NCBI GenBank assembly: GCA_023430825.1 | Contig: JAEYYL010000273.1 | Coordinates: forward strand, 1-18,532 | DNA: 18,532 nt | Source: Verrucomicrobiota bacterium | Lineage (GTDB): Bacteria; Verrucomicrobiota; Verrucomicrobiia; Opitutales; Opitutaceae | Direction: 5' to 3' | Shown here: positions 1 to 6,599 of the stretch, piece after piece | Layout: the number at the start of each line of letters is the position of its first letter | How positions within the stretch are numbered: the stretch's first letter is position 1 | Notes under the pieces: model-generated | The model's input: the letters and a program-made list of their open reading frames with translations, nothing else | The model's database searches: none | Told to the model about the DNA's origin: nothing | Made by a program: the position numbers and the translations under genes

Positions 1-229
1 GAAAATAATTCGTCGCGAGAAACAGGTGATACCACTTGCTCGCCTCCGCTTCGCTCATGGTCGCGAGCTGGCCGTCGCGATCGACCAGGAACTGCGTCAT
101 GAAGATGACGAGGATCGCCCGCATCCCGTAGAAGTTGAACCGCTCCGCCGCCTCGTTCCCCACGATGTAAGGAATGCCCGGCGGCATCGTTGTCAGCTTC
201 TGCGGCGCGGTGAGGTAGGGCTGGGACAT
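1..229 (-). CDS. POT/PTR2-family proton-dependent oligopeptide transporter, N-terminal part
   Basis: Reading from the ATG at 227-229 toward the left edge gives 76 residues without a stop, then the window ends, so only the N-terminus is present. Residues 18-40 contain GIPYIVGNEAAERFNFYG, matching the family hallmark ExxERFxYYG (E26, E29, R30, F31, Y34, G35), followed by a hydrophobic first membrane helix (about residues 36-49). In the POT family the ExxER charges take part in proton-coupled uptake of di- and tripeptides across the inner membrane. The start is chosen because it is the first ATG before the motif. The upstream sequence has no Shine-Dalgarno and runs straight into the left arm of the GxxExxY cassette, 13 bp away. 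It lies downstream of deoC and the aldehyde dehydrogenase on the same strand, so it may once have shared their transcript. The family call is strong; the exact substrate cannot be told. Confidence 0.85.
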   Translation of the reverse strand, partial: MSQPYLTAPQKLTTMPPGIPYIVGNEAAERFNFYGMRAILVIFMTQFLVDRDGQLATMSEAEASKWYHLFLATNYF

Positions 230-242
230 GAAAATGAAATTA

Positions 243-272
243 AACCACGGATGGACACCGATGGACACGGAT
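243..272. repeat. Left 30-bp inverted arm (family A)
   Basis: Three 10-bp units, AACCACGGAT, GGACACCGAT and GGACACGGAT, read on the plus strand. It matches the reverse complement of 638-667 at 29 of 30 positions and the reverse complement of 14945-14974 at 30 of 30. Its last base is the first base of the TGA stop of the neighbouring GxxExxY gene. Confidence 0.9.
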
Positions 273-649
273 CAGAGCACTATCCGCTCCCACTCCAATT
301 TCGGACGCTTGAAGTTGATGATAAGTCCGACGTGAAGCTTCGTGATCCGAAGATAGTTGAGCATCTGGCCGCGTTCGAAATCCGTAATACGATCGATCAC
401 CTTAGCGTCTACGATTACGCGGCCATCGACGATCAGATCGGGAACGTAGTCCGTTATCTTAACCCCCTTGAAGAGCACATCGAATCGCCTTTGTTGGTCG
501 CAGCCGATGTCTCGGAGCCCGAGTTCGAGGACAAGAGCATTCTCATAGGGCTTCTCGTGCAGCCCATGGCCCACCTCGTTGATCACTTCAAACGCCGCAC
601 CGATGATCACACGTGTGAGCTCCCTTTCAGCCAGATCATCCGTGTTCAT
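272..649 (-). CDS. GxxExxY protein, PD-(D/E)XK nuclease-like
   Basis: A 125-residue protein starting MNTDDLAERELTRVIIGA. It carries the family signature G-x-x-E-x-x-Y (GLHEKPY, about residues 29-35), then YVPD, and after about ten residues VDAK. Together these form a PD...(D)xK arrangement as in the PD-(D/E)XK nuclease superfamily 3, with Asp in place of the usual Glu. The length matches the GxxExxY family. The longer open frame up to 760 is rejected: its extra 37 codons run through the repeat arm and into the end of the aldehyde dehydrogenase, while the ATG at 647-649 lies inside the right arm and MNTDD is encoded by the repeat. DNA cleavage is an inference from the fold; the biochemical role of this family is not established as far as I know. 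No Shine-Dalgarno is seen. Confidence 0.8.
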   Translation of the reverse strand: MNTDDLAERELTRVIIGAAFEVINEVGHGLHEKPYENALVLELGLRDIGCDQQRRFDVLFKGVKITDYVPDLIVDGRVIVDAKVIDRITDFERGQMLNYLRITKLHVGLIINFKRPKLEWERIVL

Positions 650-667
650 CGGTGTCCATCCGTGGTT
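638..667. repeat. Right 30-bp inverted arm (family A), containing the GxxExxY start codon
   Basis: Reverse complement reads AACCACGGAT, GGACACCGAT, GAACACGGAT. It differs from the left arm only by G to A, and this change lies directly after the ATG used as start codon (AACACGGAT encodes N-T-D). It lies 17 bp from the stop codon of the aldehyde dehydrogenase. Confidence 0.9.
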
Positions 668-683
668 AAATCCATTCCGCGAT

Positions 684-2195
684 TCAAACCACCTTGCAGT
701 AATCCAGCAGCCCTTGCCTTCCGCCTTCGCGGCCGAAGCCGCTTTCCTTGTATCCACCAAACGGTGACGTCGGATCGAACTTGTTATACGTGTTCGCCCA
801 CACCACGCCCGCCTTCAGTTCCGTCGACAGCTTCAAAATCCGCGAGCCCTTGTCCGTCCACACGCCCGCGCTCAATCCATATGCCGTGTTGTTCGCCTTC
901 TCCACCGCCTCCTCCACCGTCCGAAACGTCAGGATGCTCAACACCGGCCCGAAGATCTCCTCACGCGCGATCCGATGGCTCATCGTCACGCCGGAGAAGA
1001 GCGTCGGCTTGAAATAAAATCCCTTGGCCGGGAGCCGGCAGGGCGGCTGGAAAATCTCCGCTCCTTCCTTCACGCCGCTGTCGACCAGCGCCGCGATTTT
1101 CTTCAACTGCTCCTTCGAGTTGATCGCGCCGACGTCCGTGTTCTTGTCCATCGGATCGCCCACGCGCAGCACGCGAATCCGGTTCTTCAACTTCGTCAGC
1201 ACCCGCTCCGCCACCGGCTCGTGCACCAGCAGCCTCGAACCCGCACAGCACACGTGGCCTTGGTTGAAAAAGATCCCGTTCACGATCCCCTCCACCGCCT
1301 GGTCGAGCGGCGCGTCGTCGAACACGATGTTCGCCGCCTTCCCACCCAGCTCCATCGTCATCTTCTTCCCGCTGCCCGCCAGCGAGCGCATGATGACCTT
1401 GCCGACCTCCGTCGACCCGGTGAACGCCACCTTCGCCGCGGTCGCATGCCCCATCACCGCCGCGCCGACCTCACCGGCACCCGTGACGAAATTCACCGTG
1501 CCCGGCGGCAGCCCCGCGTCACGGATGATCTCCGCCAGCTTCAGACAAGTGATCGACGTCGTCTCCGCCGGCTTCAACACCACCGTGTTCCCCATCGCCA
1601 GCGCCGGCGCGAGTTTCCACGCGAGCATCAACAACGGAAAATTCCACGGGATCACCTGCCCGACCACGCCCAGCGGCGCGACCTTCGCCCCCGGCGCCAC
1701 ATACTCCAGCTTATCCGCCCAGCCCGCGTGATAGAAAAAGTGCGCCGCCGCCATGGGCACGTCGAAGTCCCGCGCTTCCTTGATCGGCTTCCCGCCGTCG
1801 AGCGTCTCCGCCACCGCAAACTCGCGCGCACGGTCCTGCAGCAGCCGCGCGACCCGAAACAGATACTTCGCCCGCTCGCGACCCGGCAGTTTCCCCCACG
1901 TCGTGTCGAACGCCCGCTGCGCCGCCGCATACGCCGCATCCACGTCCGCCGCGCCCGCGAGCGCGATCTCCGCCAGCTTCCGCTCGTTCGCCGGATTGAT
2001 GGAGTCGAAATATTTCCCCGACTTCGGCGCGACGAACTCGCCTCCGATGAACAGCTCGTAGCGCGCCTTGAGCCGCGGGTCCGCCGTCTCCGGCGCGGGA
2101 TCGAATTCCCACAAATCGCCGAAAATCAGTTCCGGCGCCGGACGCGAACCCCGCGTCGTTTTCTTTTTATCGGAGATAGCAGTAGGCATTTTCAT
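684..2195 (-). CDS. NAD(P)-dependent aldehyde dehydrogenase
   Basis: Full-length (503 residues) member of the aldehyde dehydrogenase superfamily, oxidising an aldehyde to its acid with NAD(P)+ in the cytoplasm. Visible landmarks: PWNFP with the oxyanion Asn at 185; VVLKPAE with cofactor-binding K208; FTGSTEVG at about 258-265; general-base E282 in MELGGK; catalytic Cys in HVCCAGS (C316 by alignment to ALDH2); EEIFGPV with E413; and SPFGGYKESGFGRE near the C-terminus. It lies 97 bp downstream of deoC on the same strand. Acetaldehyde released by DeoC is a natural substrate, so a role in deoxyribose breakdown is likely but inferred. The start could be M1 (2195) or M3 (2189); neither has a clear ribosome binding site. 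The approximately 40 residues before the conserved domain are typical of a linker. Substrate range cannot be read from sequence. Confidence 0.92.
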   Translation of the reverse strand: MKMPTAISDKKKTTRGSRPAPELIFGDLWEFDPAPETADPRLKARYELFIGGEFVAPKSGKYFDSINPANERKLAEIALAGAADVDAAYAAAQRAFDTTWGKLPGRERAKYLFRVARLLQDRAREFAVAETLDGGKPIKEARDFDVPMAAAHFFYHAGWADKLEYVAPGAKVAPLGVVGQVIPWNFPLLMLAWKLAPALAMGNTVVLKPAETTSITCLKLAEIIRDAGLPPGTVNFVTGAGEVGAAVMGHATAAKVAFTGSTEVGKVIMRSLAGSGKKMTMELGGKAANIVFDDAPLDQAVEGIVNGIFFNQGHVCCAGSRLLVHEPVAERVLTKLKNRIRVLRVGDPMDKNTDVGAINSKEQLKKIAALVDSGVKEGAEIFQPPCRLPAKGFYFKPTLFSGVTMSHRIAREEIFGPVLSILTFRTVEEAVEKANNTAYGLSAGVWTDKGSRILKLSTELKAGVVWANTYNKFDPTSPFGGYKESGFGREGGRQGLLDYCKVV

Positions 2196-2199
2196 TTGG

Positions 2200-2288
2200 C
2201 CCGCGAATCACGCGAAAAATCGCGAATTCCAACGGACATCATCGATTGGGATCTAGAATAATTCGCGGCCATTCGCGTGATTCGCGGG
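2200..2288. repeat. Inverted repeat pair CCCGCGAATCACGCGAA (family B) between deoC and ALDH
   Basis: Arms at 2200-2228 and 2260-2288 are inverted copies matching at 25 of 29 positions. The first 17 bases and last 8 are identical and only a 4-base core differs. They are separated by a 31-bp AT-richer spacer. On the transcript they could pair into a 29-nt stem in the deoC-ALDH leader. No U-tract follows, so a simple terminator is not evident. The 18-base part of the arm recurs at 17419-17436. Confidence 0.88.
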
Positions 2289-2292
2289 AGGT

Positions 2293-3231
2293 TTAGTAAC
2301 TGTCCGCCGCCTCGCTGAAGTAATACGGCGCCTGATACGCGCCCGTTTTCTCCTTCTCGAGCTGCCGCAGCAGATCGTTGAGCAGCGAACTCGCGCCGAA
2401 CCGATAGCGCGCGTTGTTCAACCACGCGTCGCCCAACGTCTCCTTCACCGCGACCAAAAACTGCAGCGCCTGCTTCGCCGTCCGAATCCCGCCCGCCGGC
2501 TTCATCGCGATCGCACTGCCCGTATCCAGATAATAATCACGGATCGCCTCGAGCATCACCTGGTTGTTCGCCAGCGTCGCGTTAACCGCCGTCTTGCCCG
2601 TGCTCGTCTTGATGAAATCCCCGTCGCGGATCGTCCTCATCGCGATGAACGACGCCGCCCGAATGTTGTCGTAGGTCTCCAGCTCGCTCACCTCCAGGAT
2701 CACCTTCAGCGTCGCCTCCCCGCATGCCTCGACCACCGCCGCGATTTCGTCGCGCACCTCGTCGAACTCGCCCGCCAGAAACGCCCCGCGGTTGATCACC
2801 ATGTCGATCTCGTCCGCGCCGTCCGCCACCGCCGCCTTCACCTCGCCGAGCCGCGTCTTCAGCGGTGCCTGCCCGCTCGGAAACGCGGTCGCGACCGACG
2901 CGATCCGCACCGCCGTGTCGCTGCCGAGCGCCCGCCGCGCGTGCTTCACCATCGACGGATAAACGCACACCGCCGCCACCTGGGGCACCGCCGGATCCTC
3001 GTGCGGCCGCAACGCCTTCTGGCAAAGCGACGCCACCTTCCCCGGCGTGTCTTTCCCCTCGAGCGTCGTGAGATCGACCATCGAGACGGCGGTCCTCAGC
3101 CCCCACCGTTTCGAATTTTTCTTGATCGAACGCGTCGTGTATTTCGCGACGCGCTCCTCGACGCCGACCGCATCGACTCGGCCGATCTCGTCCAGCAAAC
3201 GGCGAAACGCCGCAGGTCCTGCGCTCAGCAT
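2293..3231 (-). CDS. deoC: Deoxyribose-phosphate aldolase
   Basis: Cleaves 2-deoxy-D-ribose 5-phosphate to acetaldehyde and glyceraldehyde 3-phosphate in deoxynucleoside catabolism. From the ATG at 3229-3231 it is 312 residues, close to the longer, eukaryote-like class of DeoC rather than the 250-residue E. coli type. Active-site elements: D143 in DEIDMVINRG; the Schiff-base lysine K208 in FIKTSTGK; and the second lysine K244 in AMKPAGGIRT. An open frame extends 37 codons further upstream, but that part (ARRARHLLGKAGG...) has no family resemblance and runs into the regulatory gap, so the internal ATG is preferred. The aldehyde dehydrogenase follows on the same strand after a repeat-filled 97-bp gap, consistent with a two-step route from deoxyribose phosphate to acetate. 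No clear Shine-Dalgarno is present. Confidence 0.93.
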   Translation of the reverse strand: MLSAGPAAFRRLLDEIGRVDAVGVEERVAKYTTRSIKKNSKRWGLRTAVSMVDLTTLEGKDTPGKVASLCQKALRPHEDPAVPQVAAVCVYPSMVKHARRALGSDTAVRIASVATAFPSGQAPLKTRLGEVKAAVADGADEIDMVINRGAFLAGEFDEVRDEIAAVVEACGEATLKVILEVSELETYDNIRAASFIAMRTIRDGDFIKTSTGKTAVNATLANNQVMLEAIRDYYLDTGSAIAMKPAGGIRTAKQALQFLVAVKETLGDAWLNNARYRFGASSLLNDLLRQLEKEKTGAYQAPYYFSEAADSY

Positions 3232-3341
3232 GACGCGCACTATCGCGACGGCTTTTTCAGAAGCCAAACGAAAAGGTGGATCGTAGCAGCAGGTCTCCGC
3301 GCCGCCCGCCTTCCCCAGTAGGTGCCGCGCCCGCCGCGCCA

Positions 3342-3363
3342 CGTTGCGCGCAAGCGCGCAACG
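3342..3363. promoter_or_regulatory. 22-bp perfect inverted repeat between divergent deoC and lepB
   Basis: CGTTGCGCGC, AA, GCGCGCAACG: two 10-bp arms that are exact reverse complements, spaced by two bases. It lies about 110 bp before the deoC start and 125 bp before the lepB start. It could be an operator or an RNA hairpin; the sequence alone does not decide. The rest of the 3232-3488 gap shows no recognisable promoter boxes. Confidence 0.5.
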
Positions 3364-3488
3364 CCCATCCCCCCAGCACGCGCAAAGCCGTCCGCCGCTA
3401 CGTCCGCCTCAATGCCATTCACCCTCGCCTCCTATCCGCCCGTCCAGGGCTCCTCGCCGCGCCACCCTTTTCCCCCCATCTCTCACTC

Positions 3489-4187
3489 GTGAACTTCAAA
3501 GCCCTCCCGAAACACCTCTGGCGCGAGTGGATTCGCCCGCTCGCGCTGCCCTTCCTCGCCATTCTCGCCGCGAAATCCGCGCTCGCCGACATCAACCCCG
3601 TTCCCTCCGGCTCGATGATTCCCACCGTCCTCGAAGGCGACATCGTCTTCGTCAACAAGCTCGCCTACGATCTCAAGGTCCCGTTCACCACCCATCGCCT
3701 CGCGCAATGGGCCGATCCCGCCCGCGGCGACATCGTCGTTTGTTTCTCCCCCGCCGACGGCACGCGCCTCCTGAAACGCGTCGCCGCCCTCCCCGGCGAC
3801 ACCATCGAGATGCGCAACGAAACGCTCTTCCTCAACGGCTCTCCGGTCTCCTACACCGCGCTCCCGTCCGACGCCGCCGGCATCCCCCACCTGACCGACG
3901 ACGAGCGCCAAGGCGCCGTTTTCGCGCGCGAGAACCTCGGCCCGCGCACGCACGCGATCATGGTCACCCCGCACCGCGCCGCCCTGCGTAACTTCGCACC
4001 GATCACCGTGCCGCCCGGCCGCTATTTCATGCTCGGCGACAACCGCGATAACAGCACCGACTCGCGCGTCTTCGGCTTCGTGCCCCGCGCACAAATCGTC
4101 GGCGAAGCCAAAGGCGTCTTCGTCTCCGCCGACCTGAACCGCTGGCTCAAACCCCGCTTCGATCGCTTCTTCGCCGCGCTGGAGTGA
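3489..4187 (+). CDS. lepB: Signal peptidase I
   Basis: Membrane-anchored Ser/Lys peptidase that removes signal peptides from exported proteins. From the GTG at 3489 the protein has 232 residues. A single hydrophobic anchor spans about residues 17-33. Box B is PSGSMIPT with nucleophile S42. Box D is LLKRVAALPGD with general base K96. Box E is GDNRDNSTDSR at 183-193. An insertion of about 40 residues between boxes D and E is present, as in many family members. The open frame upstream of 3489 is Pro/Arg/Ser-rich and lacks ATG near the domain, so the GTG reading VNFKALPKHLWREW is the preferred start. It has no clear Shine-Dalgarno, so the start is less certain than the identity. It is transcribed divergently from deoC and converges with the ABC transporter gene. 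Confidence 0.92.
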   Translation: MNFKALPKHLWREWIRPLALPFLAILAAKSALADINPVPSGSMIPTVLEGDIVFVNKLAYDLKVPFTTHRLAQWADPARGDIVVCFSPADGTRLLKRVAALPGDTIEMRNETLFLNGSPVSYTALPSDAAGIPHLTDDERQGAVFARENLGPRTHAIMVTPHRAALRNFAPITVPPGRYFMLGDNRDNSTDSRVFGFVPRAQIVGEAKGVFVSADLNRWLKPRFDRFFAALE

Positions 4188-4198
4188 AGTCTTCGGCC

Positions 4199-4245
4199 CG
4201 TAGGGGCACGTGTCCCCATCTGCCTTGGATTGCGCGCCCGCCTAC
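4199..4245. repeat. Short repeat with GTAGG / CCTAC ends between convergent genes
   Basis: Begins CCGTAGGGGC and ends GCGCCCGCCTACC, so its two ends are partly complementary; inside lies a near-palindrome GGGGCACGTGTCCCC (4203-4217). It fills the gap between the lepB and ABC transporter stops. The TAG stop of the ABC gene is inside the right end. The 14-bp string GCGCCCGCCTACCC recurs at the ftsY stop (about 12778-12791). It may act as a bidirectional terminator, but no T-tract is seen. Confidence 0.45.
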
Positions 4246-5999
4246 CCCGCCTCCTGAAACTGCAGCGCGTGCAGCCGCGCATACAGCCCGCCCGCCGCGA
4301 GCAGCTCCGCGTGCGTGCCCTGCTCCGCCAGCCGGCCTTGCTCCATCACCAGAATCGTATCCGCCCGCTGGATCGTCGACAGCCGGTGCGCGATCACGAA
4401 CGCCGTCCGCCCCTTCATCAGCCGCTCCATCGCCTGCTGGATCAACCGCTCCGACACCGTGTCGAGCGCGCTCGTCGCCTCGTCGAAAATCAAGATCCGC
4501 GGATCGCGCAAAATCGCTCGCGCAATCGCGATTCGCTGCCGCTGCCCGCCCGACAGCTTCGCGCCCCGCTCGCCCACCACCGTCGCGTATCCATCCGGCA
4601 ACTTCACGATGAACTCGTGCGCGTTCGCCGCCTCCGCCGCCGCGCGGATCTCCTCCGGCGTCGCATCCGCGCGACCATACTTGATGTTGTCCTCGAGCGT
4701 GCCCGAAAACAGCACGTTCTCCTGCAACACAATCCCGATCTGCCGGCGCAACGACTCCACCGTTACGTCCCGCACGTCCTGCCCGTCGACCAACACCTGG
4801 CCCGACGCCACATCGTAAAACCGCGCCACCAGGTTGATGATCGTGCTCTTCCCCGACCCGCTCGGCCCCACGATCGCCACCATCCGTCCCGACGGTATCC
4901 GAAAATTCACTTCGGTCAGCGTGCGCGGCCGGCCCTGCCCCGGCGGCTCCAGTTCGTAGTCGAAACACACGCCGCGAAACTCCACCTCGCCGCGGATCGG
5001 CGGCAGCGCGCCCGCGCCCGCCCGATCCGCGACCTCCGGCCGCGTGTCGAGCATCGCCCACATGTTCTCGAGCGCCGTGTTCGCCCGCTGAAACACCGCC
5101 GTCAAATCCACGAACCGCACGATCGGCGGAAAGATGAACACGATGTAAGCATTGAACGCCACCAGCGTGCCGATCTGCATCGCGCCCTGGATCACCAGCA
5201 GTCCGCCGTAACCGAGCACGATCAGCGCGCCGAACGAACCGAGCACGTCCGCCACCACCGACAGCCGTGTGTTGCGCATCACGATCTGCGAGTAATTGAA
5301 ATAGTCCGCATTGATCCCGCTCGCGAACGCCGTCGTCTCCGCCGCCTCGCGCGTGAACGACTTCACCACCCGCGACGCCGCCACGCGCTCGTGCAGAAAC
5401 CCCACGACTTTGTCCCAATTGTCGCGATGCACCCGGCTCTCCTCCCGCATTCTCCGGCGATTATACAGATAACTCAGCACGAACAGCGGCAGCACGAGCG
5501 TCACCGCCAGCGCGAGCCGCCATTCCACCCAAAAAAGAAAACCCAACACGCCGACGAGCGTCACCGCATCCGCGATCACCGTGATGAGAAATCCGTTCGT
5601 CAGGTTGTAAACCTCCCCCGTGTCCTGCGTGATGCGCGAGACGACCTTCCCCGTCTGGTTCGCATCGAAGTAGCGCAGCGACAGCGTCTGCAGGTGGGCG
5701 AAGAGCCGTATTCGCAAATCGCATACGATCCGCATCGCGCTGAACTGCAGGATGCGGTTGCGCTGCAGTGTCAGCCACCCGCGCAACAAGAACAAGACCG
5801 TGAAGATCCCCAGCAGCCGACCGAACTGCGCCAGGTCGCGCCGCGGCAGCGCCTCGTCGATCAGCAGCTTGAAAATCCACGGCGCCGGCAACGCGAGCAG
5901 CGTCGCCGCGAGGATCAGCAGAATGCCGAGCGCGATCCGCCAGCGATGCGGCCGGGTGAGAGCGAGGAAGCGTTGAAACGTGCCGGGGCGCGAGTCCAT
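4242..5999 (-). CDS. ABC exporter, fused membrane and ATPase domains (MsbA/BmrA-like)
   Basis: A 585-residue half-transporter of the type that exports lipids, drugs or peptides as a homodimer in the inner membrane. The N-terminal transmembrane domain (about 20-310) has six predicted helices. The nucleotide-binding domain has Walker A GPSGSGKST (378-386), Q-loop Q426, signature LSGGQRQR (482-489), Walker B ILIFDE (502-507) with catalytic E507, and H-loop H538 in AHRLST. All ATPase motifs are intact. The frame is open for another 187 codons upstream, but that part is the antisense of the DUF4440-like gene; the ATG at 5997-5999 (MDSRPGTFQRFLALTRPHRW) is where family similarity begins. No accessory domain or neighbour hints at the substrate. 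It is transcribed divergently from the 6126 gene. Confidence 0.9.
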   Translation of the reverse strand: MDSRPGTFQRFLALTRPHRWRIALGILLILAATLLALPAPWIFKLLIDEALPRRDLAQFGRLLGIFTVLFLLRGWLTLQRNRILQFSAMRIVCDLRIRLFAHLQTLSLRYFDANQTGKVVSRITQDTGEVYNLTNGFLITVIADAVTLVGVLGFLFWVEWRLALAVTLVLPLFVLSYLYNRRRMREESRVHRDNWDKVVGFLHERVAASRVVKSFTREAAETTAFASGINADYFNYSQIVMRNTRLSVVADVLGSFGALIVLGYGGLLVIQGAMQIGTLVAFNAYIVFIFPPIVRFVDLTAVFQRANTALENMWAMLDTRPEVADRAGAGALPPIRGEVEFRGVCFDYELEPPGQGRPRTLTEVNFRIPSGRMVAIVGPSGSGKSTIINLVARFYDVASGQVLVDGQDVRDVTVESLRRQIGIVLQENVLFSGTLEDNIKYGRADATPEEIRAAAEAANAHEFIVKLPDGYATVVGERGAKLSGGQRQRIAIARAILRDPRILIFDEATSALDTVSERLIQQAMERLMKGRTAFVIAHRLSTIQRADTILVMEQGRLAEQGTHAELLAAGGLYARLHALQFQEAG

Positions 6000-6125
6000 G
6001 ACGACGGGCGCGCAAACTCCCAAAATCTCCGCCGCGCAGCCAGCCGATACTTGTTCGCCAGCGCGGCGCTTCGCAGCGCGCGGTTGCCAACCCGCGCGCG
6101 CCCGCCACCGTTTTGCGCGCCGCTC
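6000..6125. other. Stem-loop-rich divergent intergenic region
   Basis: Between the divergent ABC exporter and DUF4440-like genes lie two adjacent potential hairpins: GCGCT, TCGC, AGCGC (6066-6079), and GCGCGCGGTT, GCC, AACCCGCGCGC (6076-6099, one bulged C). They overlap by the GCGC core, so they could be alternative structures. Promoters for both genes must be in or near this stretch, but no convincing -35/-10 boxes were recognised. Confidence 0.4.
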
Positions 6126-6599
6126 ATGAAACCGCTCCGCGCCGCCCTCGCTTTCTTCGCCGTCCTCACCTTCGGCCTCGCGACGCACGCGGCCGACGAC
6201 GACGACTTCGCCGCCGTGCGCGCCGCCGACGCCGACCGCATCGCCGCCACCATCGCCGGCGATGTCGCGCAACTCGGCGAACTTCTCTCCGCCGACCTTC
6301 GCTACGCGCACTCCGACGGCCGCGTCCAAACCAAATCGCAGTTCCTCGCCGCCGTCGCCACCAACCCGGTCAAATACCTCTCCGTCGTCCCCCGCGACGT
6401 CGAACTTCAAACCATCGCCTCCGGGGCCGTGACGATGACCGGCCGCGCCGAAGTGCTCGCGCAAACAAAAACCGACCGCGTGAAATTCGCCCTGCGCTTC
6501 CTCGCTGTCTGGCGCCATGAATCCGGCCGCTGGCGGCTCGCCGCCTACCAATCCTCGCAACTCCTCCCGTCGTCTAGCCCCGCGAACGCCGCTCCATGA
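6126..6599 (+). CDS. Secreted DUF4440 / SnoaL-like (NTF2-fold) protein
   Basis: A 157-residue protein with a signal peptide (MKPLRAALAFFAVLTFGLATHA, probable cleavage after A22). The mature part has the layout of DUF4440 domains in the NTF2-like fold: helices in 27-52, LLSADLRYAHSDGRVQTKSQFLAAV (53-77), AVTMTGRAEV, and the closing strand AVWRHESGRWRLAAYQSSQL. The function of such exported DUF4440 proteins is generally unknown; ligand binding is usual for the fold, while catalysis cannot be assigned. The ATG at 6126 begins the signal peptide; the open frame upstream is arginine- and proline-rich shadow of the ABC gene. The stop overlaps the start of the FMN reductase gene by the ATGA arrangement, so the two are likely translated from one message. 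Confidence 0.75.
   Translation: MKPLRAALAFFAVLTFGLATHAADDDDFAAVRAADADRIAATIAGDVAQLGELLSADLRYAHSDGRVQTKSQFLAAVATNPVKYLSVVPRDVELQTIASGAVTMTGRAEVLAQTKTDRVKFALRFLAVWRHESGRWRLAAYQSSQLLPSSSPANAAP

Larger units (their letters stand above)
243..667 (-). mobile_element. Candidate GxxExxY cassette bounded by 30-bp inverted repeats
   Basis: A 125-codon gene is enclosed by two 30-bp arms in inverted orientation (243-272 and 638-667) that match at 29 of 30 positions. Each arm consists of three 10-bp units: AACCACGGAT, GGACACCGAT, then GGACACGGAT (or GAACACGGAT at the right arm). The arms overlap the gene itself: the ATG lies inside the right arm and the TGA overlaps the last base of the left arm. No target-site duplication was identified. 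The cassette occupies a tight gap, with the aldehyde dehydrogenase stop 17 bp to the right and the transporter start 13 bp to the left. Mobility is an inference from this arrangement and from a third exact arm copy at 14945-14974. No transposase of a known family is present. Confidence 0.45.

Noticed and set aside
243..667. Classical insertion sequence
   Set aside because: No DDE, serine, tyrosine or HUH transposase motif in the enclosed gene, and no target duplication was found; kept only as a candidate element.
650..760. N-terminal extension of the GxxExxY gene
   Set aside because: The extra residues are encoded by the repeat arm and by the end of the ALDH gene; family proteins begin near MNTDD.
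26..1012. A 328-codon plus-strand frame at the left end
   Set aside because: It crosses the transporter, cassette and dehydrogenase antisense and has no coherent domain.
4230..6599. A 789-codon open frame on the plus strand opposite the ABC exporter
   Set aside because: Its product before residue 632 is Arg/His/Pro-rich with no domain; the ABC gene on the other strand has every expected motif. Only the last part (6126-6599) is a real gene.
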